Notes: a model not told the origin generated them from the sequence alone. Positions 46,618 through 57,683 are shown, numbered from the stretch's first letter. The stretch is DNA of 64,000 nucleotides from Symbiodinium natans (GCA_905221605.1 CAJNDS010002333.1:1-64000); one strand, 5' to 3'. Program-made: numbers and translations.

Positions 46618-47165
46618 CGCTGGCAACTCTCTTGGTGCTGATCCTGCACGATGATGTGCGAGGCCCGTCATGCCATGCGAAGCTCAGGGTGTGCTCGTGG
46701 GCTTCTGGCCATGCTTCCCCGGATGTTTCGGGTGCATCGCAAGATCCGTTTTCTGGACACGAAGCGAAGCAGCCTATGATCAACAGAGCTAAGCCAGCTA
46801 AGCCAATACGCAAAGCTCACAGAAGCTTGGAGGGGAAAGAGTCCAGAGCGTGCCAAACAATTGGGCACCTGGCATTCTGGATGTCGGCGGTTGATCACGA
46901 TCAGCCATGTGTGTAGCTGTCGGGTGTCTTCTCCTCTTCTGTCCTGTCGGTGGAAAAGCATTGTGCCGCAGGCCAAGCCAGAAGCATGTGACTTGTGTGC
47001 ATGAGTACGTTCCCTTGGGCAACCGTGCGCCTTGCGATGCAGCGGTTGGTTTTGATTGCCGTGGCGTGAAGCGTCAGGAAAGGGAGCATGGCAGGCATCG
47101 TTCTCTGTGGTGTTGCTGTGAGGTGAGCCTTCGGCGCTACCACACCTCTTGAGCTGCACTCTGTT

Positions 47166-47408
47166 CCCCAAACAGTCTACCGTTGGGGTTCTAAATTCAT
47201 TTAAGGATTGCCGACATTCTGAGGACTGTTGCCGGGTTCCTGGGCTCCTTGTCTGCCCCCCCTTGTCTCCCTTTGTCTCCCTTCGTCTCCCTTCATGTGG
47301 GTGGCTTTGCCGGGTTGGTGTGCTCCTCGCCTCCCTTTGTCTCCCTTCGTCTCCCTTTGTCTCCCGTCGTCTCCACCGTTTCTTTGACGTGCCTTTGACT
47401 GTTTGGGG
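47166..47408. mobile_element. 243-bp segment with 12-bp inverted-repeat ends, copy 1 only
   Basis: CCCCAAACAGTC at 47166-47177 and its exact complement GACTGTTTGGGG at 47397-47408 bound the segment, which has no counterpart in copy 2 (joined near 57072). Inside are 10-11 bp CTCCCTTTGT-type pyrimidine repeats. A short extra stretch follows the right arm before homology resumes. No coding capacity, so a non-autonomous element is inferred. A clear target duplication is not visible. Confidence 0.5.
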
Positions 47409-47598
47409 TCTTCGGTGGTGTAATTATTGCTCAATGATGTAAGGCGTATGCAAGGTTCCAATTGTTGTTGGCGGCCAGTGTATGCACATGTACCCACTAT
47501 ACGCGTGCTTGTGCCGGCTGTCAGGCCGATCCGTCCGCAATTAAATTTTCAATCTCTACGTTGCGCCCATGGCCTGCGATGCTGCGTGTGCAGGGGTC

Positions 47599-47640
47599 CC
47601 TGGGTGTAGGGTTAAGGGCTTAGGGCTGAGGGTGTAGGCG
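47599..47640. repeat. Telomere-like TTAGGG/TGTAGG string, copy 1
   Basis: A degenerate run of TGTAGGG, TTAAGGGC, TTAGGGC and similar heptamer-like words. Counterpart at about 57249-57290. Confidence 0.4.
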
Positions 47641-48027
47641 TTTGCTGTGTTAGGCAGAATTGCTTGCAGAAAGGACAACTAGTTCGAGTTTCAACGAAGC
47701 TGGGGCTGATCAGGGAAGGGGCGATGCTGTCACAAGGGGAACTCGTGTGTTGGAGGCAACATAGTGTGGAATTCAGTGGGCGCTGGCCTGTCTAGACCTG
47801 TTGAAAGCGCACCTTGTGCGTTTGCACTCAAAGCCTAAAGCGAGAAGGCGTTGAAATTCCTGGCAAGGTCAGCGAAGACCATGAGCCGTCAAACGTCTGT
47901 GTTCTAGCTATAGCTTCTTAAATCTCCGGCTGAGTCGCTGTCACCTCGATGTGAACTTATGAGCAGTTCTGGTTGCTTCTTGGATCCTCGACGCATCCCA
48001 TAGCCATTGATTGCCACATTTCTCCTC

Positions 48028-48056
48028 AGACCCTCAACCCTAAGCCATAAACCCTC
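48028..48056. repeat. Telomere-like CCCTAA string, copy 1
   Basis: Degenerate CCCTCAA, CCCTAAG and ATAAACCCT words. The copy 2 version (57684-57712) is closer to perfect CCCTAAA. Confidence 0.4.
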
Positions 48057-48377
48057 CTTGCACGCTGCCTGGGAAGACATTCTAATGAGCTGCGCTTGAG
48101 CCGTGTCTTGGACCATTAAATGCTGTCTCGACCCACTTCAGCTTCTGCTTACGACGGTCCGACCGTTGCTTGACGACTCGCATCCAACAACTTTGCAAAT
48201 CACTTCGCTAGCACGGCCCGCTGAGGTTGCCGACGCAGCTTGGCATGGTCCAGTGGCAGCAGCTCAGCTTACCTGGTCCTGAGCCTGACTGGCATCATTG
48301 CCAAACTAGAGTTAAGGATGCTTCCACGAATGATAAAGGGGCTAGGCTCTTAAGCTAAGCAGCGGCAGAATACATAC

Positions 48378-48710
48378 CTTTGCGGCCGAATCTCTTCCAT
48401 TGCCTTTTCGGCAAGGTCTCCAGGTTTAAGTCTTGACAGCAGATCCAGTGATTGCTGCTCCTGCAGTGTCTGTCTCGGAATGGGAGTCTGCCAGGCAGTC
48501 ATGCAGTCCATCTGTTTTTGCACTTGGGGGCGTTGTGAAAGCGTGACAAAACTTCTCATATATCGAGGAAAGTAAACAACCTTCATGGTTTCGGACTGCT
48601 TTTGCGGAAAGGGAATGGCCTTGCTGGCATCCAAATTGCTGCCCAGAACGTCAATCTTGTGCGTTACAAGATATTGAAGGTGTTGAACAGTTTCAACTTT
48701 GGTGGTTGGC
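48378..48710 (-). CDS. Candidate coding exon on the minus strand, copy 1
   Basis: Reading leftward, an open frame of about 110 codons ends at CAAAG followed by GTATGTA, a consensus donor at 48377. The peptide has ordinary composition. Copy 2 (58029-58377) keeps the frame and the donor. Over the 3'-proximal 86 codons the copies show seven base differences, three silent and four replacing, which does not prove selection. Copy 2 has 14 extra nt near 58291 that break the frame unless spliced. No family is recognised. Confidence 0.3.
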
Positions 48711-48769
48711 CTAGTTGTCTTAGCTGCTAAATGTTGTGCAGGACTGTCCCGTTGTGCTTGGGAGCCTTG

Positions 48770-48990
48770 GCTGCTTCAAACAGTTCATCACAAAAGCCAC
48801 GTGAAAAGTTCCCATGGATCTTTTGTCATCCATCGCATTTAAGACGGCGTGTGCGAACTGTCATGAACTGGCTGATGACTCGACTGCTTTGAGCACAGTT
48901 GGCCCTTGAAACAAACTCTCCGCTGTCCGTGCCATATCCACCATGAGATGGAGACTGGTCTCGTCGCAGTGGTGACGACCGGGGCTCCTG
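48770..48990 (-). pseudogene. Decayed counterpart of the minus-strand ORF at 58449-58650
   Basis: Copy 1 holds the same protein-like stretch (beginning around CDETSLHLM and reaching GNFSRGFCDELFE) but split by a frame change and a TGA. Copy 2 reads through. If this is an exon of the minus-strand gene, copy 1 is broken here. Confidence 0.3.
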
Positions 48991-49159
48991 CAGTGTCTGC
49001 CGCTGAGTAGCATGGAGCAGTGCATCAGATATCAGGAATCTGCGCAGCCTGCCTGCTAGTATATATACTTGACTGGGCATCACTGACAAGAAGACAAGGG
49101 TATCATGTCAGGAAGCTTTCAAGGAGCGCAGGGAGGGAAAAGTAAACACCTTTGGCTTG

Positions 49160-49735
49160 CATGCCTTTGAAGTATCTCCATGGCGTTCCATGCTACGCAG
49201 ACTGAAGTCTCTGCCACCGCACCTGCGGCTGATACACAGCCTGTCTCTAGATGGCCGTCTCACAGGTAGCAACGGCACCTGTGTGGCTTGCGTTGCCTAG
49301 TCGTGTACCTGATCGCACATCACTGCCGAGCTGAAAACGCTCGAATGATGGCGTTGCGCAGACAAGCCTGCCTGACAAGTGCCGTTCTTCGCGGGCCATC
49401 GATGCTGGAACGTGGTCTTCCAAGAGTGCCTCCTTATCTATGCAGCAGGCAGTGTCTGTGTCTGAATGAAGGCCGCCTTCGTGATGTGGGGATTTCGGGG
49501 GCTGTGTCAGACCTGCGGTGCAAGTGAGAGGATGCCTCCGAAGGAGGAGGGGGGCTTTGTAAACACCTTGGGCTTGCCCTTGCGGTATCTCCAGGTATTC
49601 CCATGGCATGCAAACGTCGCTGCCACCACGACTCCGGCTTGCCTAGCTTCGGATGGCCGTCCGGAAGGTGCCAACAGCTGTTCTTAATCGTTTATCTGAC
49701 TGCTCGTGCCCTTGCAGGATCTCCATGGCTACCAT
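49160..49735 (+). repeat. Imperfect tandem modules, copy 1 (three)
   Basis: Modules containing TTGGCTTGCATGCCTTTG and TATCTCCATGGC-like phrases recur at about 49171, 49584 and 49721. Copy 2 has about five. Confidence 0.55.
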
Positions 49736-50139
49736 GTTGTTCAAACTGGAGCATCACACCGGACATGGGCTCATTCTTGCATCGTGGGTGCCACGAGGGT
49801 ATTTTCCTTAGTTCAGCTGCGCTTGCTATTTTACCGCCATTCCAAACATTATTCAGGTTCTGGTAATACCGTACCCCTATCCGGCAGGATCAGGTCCCTT
49901 GGGAAAGCAGAGTACACAAACTTAGGTGTTTTTCAGGAAGAGGCTTCGTAAGAGCAGGTTGCCTGCAGGGTGAGACGGTGTCATACTTCTAGGTTCTGAT
50001 GCTGATCTTGGGGTGTAGGCTGTTGCCTCGACGAGATGCTCAGCTCTGCACGCAATTCTGCACGGGTCTCCTGCGCAGCCCTCCCCGGGTTCAACATGGG
50101 CCCTCCTGTGGGGGCCCTTGGCAACTTACAAGATATTTG

Positions 50140-50310
50140 CAAGACCCGCGGACGAGCCACTTACGGTCCCCCAGACCGAACACGGGCCTTCGAGCAACTT
50201 GCGAGCCACGTACGAGCCACTTGTAGGCTTCTTACGGGCCTCTCATGGGCCTTCGAGTCACTAACGGCCTTGCGAGCCACTTGAGCCATTCGGAGATGTA
50301 CGGGCCGAAT
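50140..50310 (+). repeat. Degenerate ACTTACGGGCC-type repeat field, copy 1
   Basis: Short words such as GCCACTTACGG, ACTTGCGAGCC and TTACGGGCCT recur irregularly. No gene is present. Confidence 0.6.
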
Positions 50311-50758
50311 GACGAAAACTTGCTTGATGCTTGGCCTGAATTCTCACGAGAGCTCTCGCGAAAACATGCTTACGGAGGATTGCCCAGCTTCAGCCCATCT
50401 TTGACCTTACCGCGTGCTCACTTCCTCTTGCCCAGGACATGCCCTCACCAGTACTTCACAAGCCACGCGCGAGCTACTCCCGAACCCAGGCACTTCGTTT
50501 GCACGTGAGGAGTTCAACAGGGTTGATCTTGCAAGGCCATGCTTTTCGACAGATGCTGAGAAGGGAACACGCCTCAACCCAAGTGCCATCAGCACGAAAG
50601 GCTTGAGGGCATTCTGCTGTGCGCAAGCCCTGTCCCAGGGTGAGTCGCGTGATGTGCTTGGCCCTCGCGGCAACGGCAGGTTTCTGGCGTTTGCAAGGAA
50701 GCATAGGCTTGTGTCCAAGACCAGGGCATCCCATAGATGAGACACGGGACAGGACACC

Positions 50759-50941
50759 ATGCTCCAGTTCAGCATCGATCAGGCAGCTACGGCTTTGCGC
50801 TGCACTCGCTGCCGCAGAATCCCACTTGGAGTGCTGCGGTGCCAGCGATGTCCGGCCGGTGATGTGTATATCCTGGAACGGGAGAAGCTGAGCCGGCGCG
50901 CGTATGTCAGGAGGAGGGCATCTGCATCCCGCACGAGATGA
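50759..50941 (+). CDS. Candidate exon with a CX2C-X9-CX2C motif, copy 1
   Basis: The frame encodes a small basic peptide in which CTRC and CQRC are nine residues apart, a zinc-ribbon-like spacing, followed by an Arg/Ser-rich tail and a TGA at the same place in both copies. Copy 2 (62037-62189) has lost the last cysteine. In the tail, two of the differences are silent. The start is unsure: copy 2 has a polypyrimidine run and CAG|G just upstream, as at an acceptor. Confidence 0.22.
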   Translation: MLQFSIDQAATALRCTRCRRIPLGVLRCQRCPAGDVYILEREKLSRRAYVRRRASASRTR

Positions 50942-51072
50942 AAAACGCGGGAGCCGCTTCCCCTTGGTGTCCCTTGCCACTGTGCGACCTGACAACGGCA
51001 AACCTCACTTCCGAGCCAAAAAGCGTGTAGTGGCCGGGGCCTCCCCGAAGGGTGTAGCTTAGTGGGCAAGAG

Positions 51073-51465
51073 GTGTGCAGGCGTGCCTTTGTGGAAAGGG
51101 GAAGGTCAGAAGAGCTTGGCAAGATGTTGCGTTCGGAGAAAGGGGCTGGTCCGAAAGCATGCGTTATGGAGGAGCGTGGCCGGGCCGTGCCTTGTGTGGG
51201 GCAAGAAAAGGCACGAGACCAGGGCATACGGGCAAAGAGCTCCATTAGCAGCGATCGGCTGCGTGTTGGGGTGCCGATCTCCCAGAGCCGTGCGCTTGCT
51301 GCCGTCTTGCGGGCGCTTCGCGGACTTCGCGGACTTCGCGGACTCCGTGGAGTTGGCGGCTGTTCCGCAGGCGCCTTTAGTCGCACAGGCGCGGGGCAGA
51401 TCCAAACTCAGGAGACTGAGCAGTCGCGTAGTGACCACTCGGAAGTACTCGGGGGCCACGTGTGA
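51073..51465 (+). CDS. Candidate ORF kept in both copies, copy 1
   Basis: A 130-codon frame whose start and stop positions are kept in copy 2 (62317-62703, 128 codons) although two internal indels separate them. Both indels are multiples of three, one being loss of 9-bp repeat units encoding LRG. Rich in Arg, Gly and Ser, with no known domain. Frame keeping is mild support for coding. GC-rich repeats can mimic it. Confidence 0.22.
   Translation: MCRRAFVERGRSEELGKMLRSEKGAGPKACVMEERGRAVPCVGQEKARDQGIRAKSSISSDRLRVGVPISQSRALAAVLRALRGLRGLRGLRGVGGCSAGAFSRTGAGQIQTQETEQSRSDHSEVLGGHV
51316..51351 (+). repeat. 9-bp minisatellite (CTTCGCGGA)
   Basis: Three perfect units and one diverged unit. Copy 2 has about one unit at 62570. 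Confidence 0.8.
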
Positions 51466-51858
51466 TTGCTTGCGCGCCTTGCCGAGGACTTGTAGCCTTC
51501 AAGGATCCGAATCGACGGTGTCCACAGCGTTGCGGGTAAAGCATGCGAAAGCTGGTCTCTCTAAGTCTTTCTAAGACCTGCGGACGTCTTACCCTCGAAG
51601 CTCCGAAGCCGATCTTGAGGAAGTCGCGAGCTCGGGTTGCCGTACGCCGGGGCCTCCGGCCGCCTTGAGAAGCGTCCAAAGGTTTTCGCGGAGCCAGGAG
51701 AGGTATGAGAGTTCGAGAGTTTGAGAGTTGGGGTATGTTGGGATGTTGAAGAGATGCTCGGCGAAGCGGCGCGTCCCCCCGCCGGGAGCGCTGCGAGCTT
51801 GTGCGCTGCAGAACTCCGCGCGCCTCTGAGGCCCCTAACATCTCTGAGGAGCCTCAGA

Positions 51859-51879
51859 AAAAAGCCTCTGAGGCTTTTT
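51859..51879. repeat. 21-bp palindrome, copy 1
   Basis: Ten-base arms (51859-51868 and 51870-51879) pair perfectly around one central base. A matched base-pair change keeps the palindrome perfect in copy 2. Confidence 0.9.
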
Positions 51880-52177
51880 GGTCCGCCTATAGGACCTGTA
51901 GGGTGAGGCGGCTGAGGATCTGTTTATGTGTTCATGGTATACCGTACGCTTGAAGTTCTCCAGAGCCGCCAGAGCCTGCAGAGCCTCCTTTGGTCCGACG
52001 TGACCTCTCAGGCCTCTCAAGGCGGCTTCAAAGCTGGGCCAGACGCAGATTCCCCTCTTCTCCAGCCTTCTAGCTGGGAGCACCCAGCAGCTTGTTCCGA
52101 AAGACGAAGCCGCTCGAGCCCGTGAGTTGAGCGCAATCTTCGTTTGTCCGTGCCAGCTCGGACGCCCAAGCAGGCTT

Positions 52178-52222
52178 GCGCGTCTGGCGCGTCTGGCGCG
52201 TCTGGCGCATCTGGCGCATCTG
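52178..52222 (+). repeat. 9-bp minisatellite (GCGCGTCTG)
   Basis: Five tandem units, the last two with one base changed. Copy 2 has about three (near 63356-63384). Confidence 0.85.
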
Positions 52223-52800
52223 GCTCATGGTTCCCAAGCTGTAGCCCACAGCTGCCGCGGCTGTGCTCAGATTCAATTCCAGACTGCTCCCCAGCGATTG
52301 TGCTGGGTGTGGCCGGACGACGAAGAGAACGTGTGTAACATGTCTTTTACGCGCCTTGATGCAGGTGCTTGGCTGAGAAGACCGGGGCAGTGCCAACAGA
52401 AGCGGCCGAATCAGGCTGTGTGCATCTTTTTGGATGTCTCGGGCTGCCTCGCTCCTTTCATATAACTTTGCGGGCATAGATGCGCCGCCTCATATTCTGC
52501 CGTGCGCTTGGCCTGGTCATGGCCACTGAAGCTCATGCTACGACTTGTGGCAAAACCAAGGAGTCTCGGAGGTCGTGGTGCTGCGTGCCGAGCTGCAAGT
52601 CAGTCCATCATTGGAAGTCCAACTGACAGGTACTCGTAGGTCGTCTCAGTGCTGTCGTTGCTTCAGTTGGCGGCCACGACTCAGTACTTACCGACATGCC
52701 TGGTGTATGCAGGTTTTTGCACCAGGGATCGGAATGGTCCCACCCTGCGATGGCTTCAGTCGACTCTCCATGCCGGCCTTCTGCTGCCGCCAGGGCGTGC

Positions 52801-53611
52801 GTTTGTATCTCGGGGATTGCGGTCAGGAGTGCAGGTTGAGGCAGGCAAGAACTTGTTGAAACACGTGCGCGCCAGCTCAAGATCGAGCATCGATGTTCTG
52901 CTTCATGGCAGCAGAAAGTCCGAAAGGGGTCACAGCGGCTGGGCCTGCTACGCTGATCTTCGCCATGCTCTCGGAGTCCCTGAAAGGTTTGAGCATGTTT
53001 GAGCTTATTGCTAACCAAAACTAGGCCCTCATCTTTCAGAAGCCAGAATAAGCCATTCGAACTGCTAGTGATTCTCCTTTCTCGGTGAGGGCTTTTTCAT
53101 GTTTTGTTGGTGTGGGGTGTTTGCCTCGCAGCAGGGCGTGATTCTTTGTACTTGAAAGTGCGTTCAAGGCCACTTCAGGTTTGGCGTGGGATTTCCAGAC
53201 ATTCGGCGTGCCCCCCTTCCTTATGCCCTCTTGAGGAGACTTACGTGTATAAGACCCCTATAGACCCCCAAAATCCTCAAAGCTCGCATTGACGCTGCGC
53301 AGCCTCGGGCTGCGACGGCATTCAACGGAATCCGTCCGCGGGTAACTTCCCCAGTCCGCAGTCCGCGTGAGTTTCTGGGAGGTGTCCGGAGGCGTTTATA
53401 TAGGCGCTTCCGAGCGGTGCCAAACTAGTTGTAGGGTTCTTGAAAGAGGGGGGTTTCAAGGGGGGGGCACGTAACCCAAGGTTCCCGAATACTCCCCACT
53501 ACTCCCTCAGGCTCCAGCTTCCCAGGTTCCCCCTAGCCTCCATGAACCTCCTTCCCTTAAGAGCCGACAGACTAAAACACACAGGGTTTTTTTTTGCTGG
53601 CGAGATGTTTT
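52801..53611. other. Region between the duplication copies, no gene recognised
   Basis: Its counterpart would lie beyond the window. It holds a G-run at about 53459-53468 but no ORF with recognisable motifs. Confidence 0.5.
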
Positions 53612-53640
53612 GGGAAGATGCGAGTGAAAAAAGGGGCTGT

Positions 53641-53755
53641 GAAAGAAGAAGACGAAGAGGAAGAGGACGAGGGAGAGGAAGAGGAAGATGAAGAGGAAGG
53701 ATGGGAAGAAGAAGAGGAAGAAGAAGAAAAACAAAAAGCAGAGAGGGCTTAGGGA
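53641..53755 (+). repeat. Purine-rich tract, copy 2
   Basis: Shorter counterpart of the 221-nt tract, interrupted by several pyrimidines. Confidence 0.85.
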
Positions 53756-54943
53756 GGGAAGGTCCTGTTGGGATTTGAGGGGATGAGCTGCTGCCGTCGG
53801 GGAAGGCCATTTGGAACAAGTGGCGGAAGGAAGTGTGCAAAGCCGAGGTGAGTAGCATGGAAAAGGAGGTCAACAGGATAGTACGATGGATCACCTCGCT
53901 TGCTTGCATTCTTCAGTCCCATGCAAGGCGCGGTGTTCGTTGATGTTCGTTTGTGTCTTGATATTGGTATGTACTGTGGGTGAAAATGGCAGGAAAGAAA
54001 CAAACGCGTGCAAAGAGGTTTTTGCTCGGACTGGCAGAATACCGAACACAACATGCCACTACAGTTTGACGGTGCTTGCCGGGCTCGAACGATCAGACGG
54101 GACACTAGCTTATCAACATTAGCCAACTACTGCAAGAGCAATACCACGCTTGTAGAACCATTGTCGTTAGCTTCTTTAGCCTTCGTCTTCACTTAGTTTG
54201 TCTGCTGCGCCGGGTCCCCGGATCCGGAATGTTGGTGCGGCTGGGATGGACGAGCCACATGCTCGTTTGTTCCTACATACAGCATCGACTCACACTACGA
54301 GCAGGCTCCTCCCTCTTGAATGAAGCTGGTGGTTGCATCTGTCAAGGTTGTCAGTCTGAGCAGGAGTTGAGCGCCACCAACTCGGGGTGCTTCTCGCCCG
54401 CCCTTTGCCAGCTAGCCATGGGCGAGGGCATGTGACCCCGGAGGGAAGTAAAGACTGGCTTTTCTGCGCCAGTTCCAGCGTGCATCCTTGCGAAGAGGTT
54501 CGCGAGGTTCGCCGGCTGTGCCACAAATCGTGGCAAACGAAGCAGTTGCTGGCCCCGGTCTGCGTCGATGGGGCGCGCAAGCCGCTCGCACCTGGGTGCG
54601 CAGACGGCCCTGGGCTGTGCCGGCCGCGCTGCCCTTTGCGGAACCCTGGGATCTTCAGACCCCGTGTTGGCCTATGCTGGCCTGGCACGGGAGAAGAAAC
54701 GGGTCTGCTCCAAAGCGTCAAAGACGAAGCCTCCCAAGCTCCAGGCCCGGCTTTCCCCTCTTCCTATCTTGAGTTCGCCTGCCCCCCGTGGCTGACACGT
54801 TCGAGAGCTCAGCCCAAACATGTTCACAAACATGTCCAAGCATGTGTGTGACATTGGTCTCCTTCGCAGGCCGTTTTGGCAGCAGACAAGACCTAGGCCT
54901 TGCACAGTTTCTTGAGAGGATCTTGCACGCGACCTTAGAGTGA

Positions 54944-55141
54944 TCAAGGGCTGAGCGCTTCGTGCCCCTGGTGGTCGAGTCCACCCTTCCCTGCCAAGTG
55001 ACCCTCCAGCTCTCACGCGCAGTGGCCTCTGATGGCGGGCTGCTGCATGGGCTGCATGCAAGCTTTCTCCAGGAGCTCTCCATGCTCAGCCAGAACGCAC
55101 ATGCGGCAACGCCGCATGCGGCAACGCCGCATGGGGAAGCT
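54944..55141 (+). CDS. Candidate coding exon, copy 2
   Basis: Counterpart of 45967-46140, with a 66-codon open frame before GTGAGT at 55142. The extra 24 nt duplicate the GCGGCAACGCCGCAT unit and add eight codons in frame. Confidence 0.25.
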
Positions 55142-55274
55142 GTGAGTCCCTGCCAGCTGCAGCGAGCCCCGTGTCTGGCCGGAGATATTTGGCGGACTCT
55201 GCGGGCCTCCGCTTGGGTCCGTCAACCCGGCACGGTGCGAGAGTTCTCGCGGAATGCGCGAGAATCTTGCAGGC

Positions 55275-55952
55275 ATCCCCCTCTTTTGCTGACATGAGGG
55301 GGGGGACCTTCCCAAGTGCAACATTGCAGTCTGCCGTCTGGCAGCGATGGAGGTTGAAGCGTCGAAAATTGCGGTGCTTTCGTTTCCGTTGTTTCCGCTG
55401 AAGGTGAAGATATTGGTCTGCCATTAGGAAGCACACTGGCCGCGAAACAACAATGTCCTTTCGTGTGTTCTTCTTCCTTGGCTTCTAGGCCTCATCGGAA
55501 ATCTTGAGGCCAATGACGATCTGGTCTCTTTTCGATCCTCTTCGAGGGCTACAGCTATAGCCTAGCCCAGAAGAAGACTCCGGGAAACTAGCGGCTGTTT
55601 ATGAGCGGGGCTCCTGACGCCATCCCTGGCAACCCATCATCTCAAACATCCGAGGCCTCCATTAATGCTGGCTGCTTGTGGTCTCTGCAACGTCGGGCCA
55701 CAAGCAATGCCCCACGTCCCTGCTCGTGTGCATCAGAGCATGCGGTGCATTGTGGTCATTTCAATCTTAATCTTGCCTCCGACTGGATACCTGTCATGCT
55801 GCCTTCTCGGGTAGGTCGCACGCACATAATTGGAGCTTGGAATACGCAGTGCTTGCCAGAACTACTGTCTGCTTCGGCAGGGGGGTGGGGGGATGTTGAA
55901 CCTGCAATGTTGCAGGTTCGAAGGTCCCCCCCCTCACGCACGGAGGGGGATT
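55275..55952. mobile_element. 678-bp element with about 50-bp imperfect terminal inverted repeats, copy 2 only
   Basis: The ends begin ATCCCCCTC and finish GAGGGGGAT. They share a perfect 17-bp core (55295-55311 with 55920-55936) and a 13-bp inner match around TGCAACATTGCAG. AGGC flanks both sides (55271-55274 and 55953-55956). Copy 1 has a single AGGC at the empty site (46247-46250). The interior has no transposase-like ORF, so this is a non-autonomous DNA transposon by inference. The AG|GC flank resembles a splice junction, so an introner-type element is possible. Confidence 0.8.
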
Positions 55953-56144
55953 AGGCCAACCTTGCTCTCTGCCTTGATGTCAGGGTGCCTCCTGCATCAC
56001 CGGGTGTCGGGCAACCTTGGGAATCTATTCTCAACTGCAAAGGAGTTTGACATGGACCTACAACCCCGTGATCAACAAGCACAAGAAGGGCCTCCCCTCG
56101 AGAGGACATGTGGCTCTCGCTTCGATCAGTCCCAAGTTCTCGAA

Positions 56145-56261
56145 CGATGCACGGAGCAGATTGAAGCAAGTAGGGCCATAGCAACCGAGGATGAGCGTAA
56201 GGATAGGGCCATCCAAGTGGCACACACCGCTCGCAGCATCAACATTCGTAGGCTGGAGTAA
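56145..56261 (+). CDS. Candidate terminal coding exon, copy 2
   Basis: Counterpart of 46501-46617. The open frame extends upstream in the same phase to an ATG at 55830, partly inside the mobile element, so that ATG is unlikely to be the real start. Confidence 0.25.
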   Translation, partial: RCTEQIEASRAIATEDERKDRAIQVAHTARSINIRRLE

Positions 56262-56397
56262 CGCTGGCAACTCTCTTGGTGCGGATCCTGGACGATGATG
56301 TGCGAGGCCCGTCGTGCCATGCGAAACTCAGGGTGTGGTCGAATTCTGGCCATGCTTTCCCGGATATTTCTGGTGCATCGCAAAGATCTTTTTTCTG

Positions 56398-56630
56398 CAA
56401 CGGAGTGCGAGCCACCCCACAGCCTCCATTTGTGGAGACTTAGTTCTGGGTCAGCTGTGCCCGACTGCGCTCCGCAGGGCGGTCTTTGTAGGACTCATCT
56501 TGCGCGCCAGCCTCAGAAGTAGGAGGGGCATTGTCACGGTTCAGCACTCCTCTGGTGCTGTTGTTCCCTCGCGGAGCCCTCAGAAGTAGGGAGGCAGTCA
56601 TGTTGTGTCATGTGTCTAGACACGAAGCGA
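56398..56630. other. About 230-bp segment present only in copy 2
   Basis: Copy 1 passes directly from GTTTTCTG to GACACGAAGCG at about 46755. Inside, a phrase ending CTCAGAAGTAGG occurs twice (near 56515 and 56585). No terminal inverted repeat is seen, so it could equally be a deletion from copy 1. Confidence 0.6.
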
Positions 56631-57248
56631 GGCAGCCTATGATCAACACAGCTAGGCCAACATGCAAAGCTCACAAAAGCTTGGAGGGGAAAGGGTCCAG
56701 AGCGTACCAAATAATTGGGCACCCGGCATTCTGGATGTCGGCGGTTGAGCACGATTAGCCATGTGTGCAACTGTCGGGTGTCTTCTCCTGACCAGCGAGA
56801 TGCAAAGTCCTCTTCTCCTCTTCTGTCCTGTCGGTGGAAAAAAGCACAAGCAGAGCCAGAGTACTCTTTGTGCCGCAGGCCAAGCCAGAAGCATGTGACT
56901 TGTGTGCCTGAGCACGTTCTCTTGAGCAACTGTGCACCTTGCGATGCAGCGGTGGGCTTTGATTGCCAGGGTGTGAAGCGTCAGGAAGGGGAGCCTGGCA
57001 GGCATCGTTCTCTGTGGTGTTGCTGTGAGGTGAGCCTTCGGCGCTACCACACCTCTTGAGCTGCGCTTTGTTATTGTTCACAGACGCAAGGCGTAAGCAA
57101 GGTTCCAATTGTTGTTGGCGGCCGGTGTATGCACACGTACCCACTATACGCTTGCTTTTGCCGGCTGTCAGGCCGATCCGTCCACGTGCGTATGTGCAGG
57201 CAAGTTTTCAATCTCTACGTTGCGCCCATGGTTGCGTATGCAGGGGTC

Positions 57249-57290
57249 CCTGGGTGTAGGGCTAAGGGCTTAGGGCTCAGGGTGTAGGCG
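57249..57290. repeat. Telomere-like TTAGGG string, copy 2
   Basis: Counterpart of 47599-47640. Confidence 0.4.
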
Positions 57291-57683
57291 TTTGCTGTGC
57301 TAGGCAGAATTGCTTGCAGAAAGGACAACTTGTTAGAGTTTCAACGAAGCTGGGCTGATCAGGGAAGGGGCGGTGCTGTCACTAGGGGTACGTGCGTGTT
57401 GGAGGCAACATATTTTGGAATTCAGTGGGCGCTAACTTGTCTAGACCTGTTGAAATTGCACCTTGCGCGTTTGCTGCACTCAGATCCTAAAGCGAGAAGG
57501 CTTTGAAATTCCTGGCCTGACAAGGTCAACGAAATCCATGAGCCGTCAGACGTCTGTTCTATAGCTTCGTGAATGTCCGGCTGAGTCGCAGTCACTTCGA
57601 TGTGAACTTATGAGCAGTTCTTGCTTCTTGGATCCTCGACGTATCCCATAGCCCCATAGCCATTGATTGCCACATGTCTCCTC

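Larger units (their letters stand above)
44528..52800 (+). repeat. Large direct duplication, copy 1
   Basis: Homology with copy 2 starts at GGGAAGATGCGAG (about 44528 and 53612) and is followed to 52800, where copy 2 runs off the window. Conserved blocks are mostly 95-99 percent alike by eye. They are interrupted by indels that shift the offset from about 9.1 kb to 11.2 kb. The true right end of copy 1 cannot be set from this window. Confidence 0.9.
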
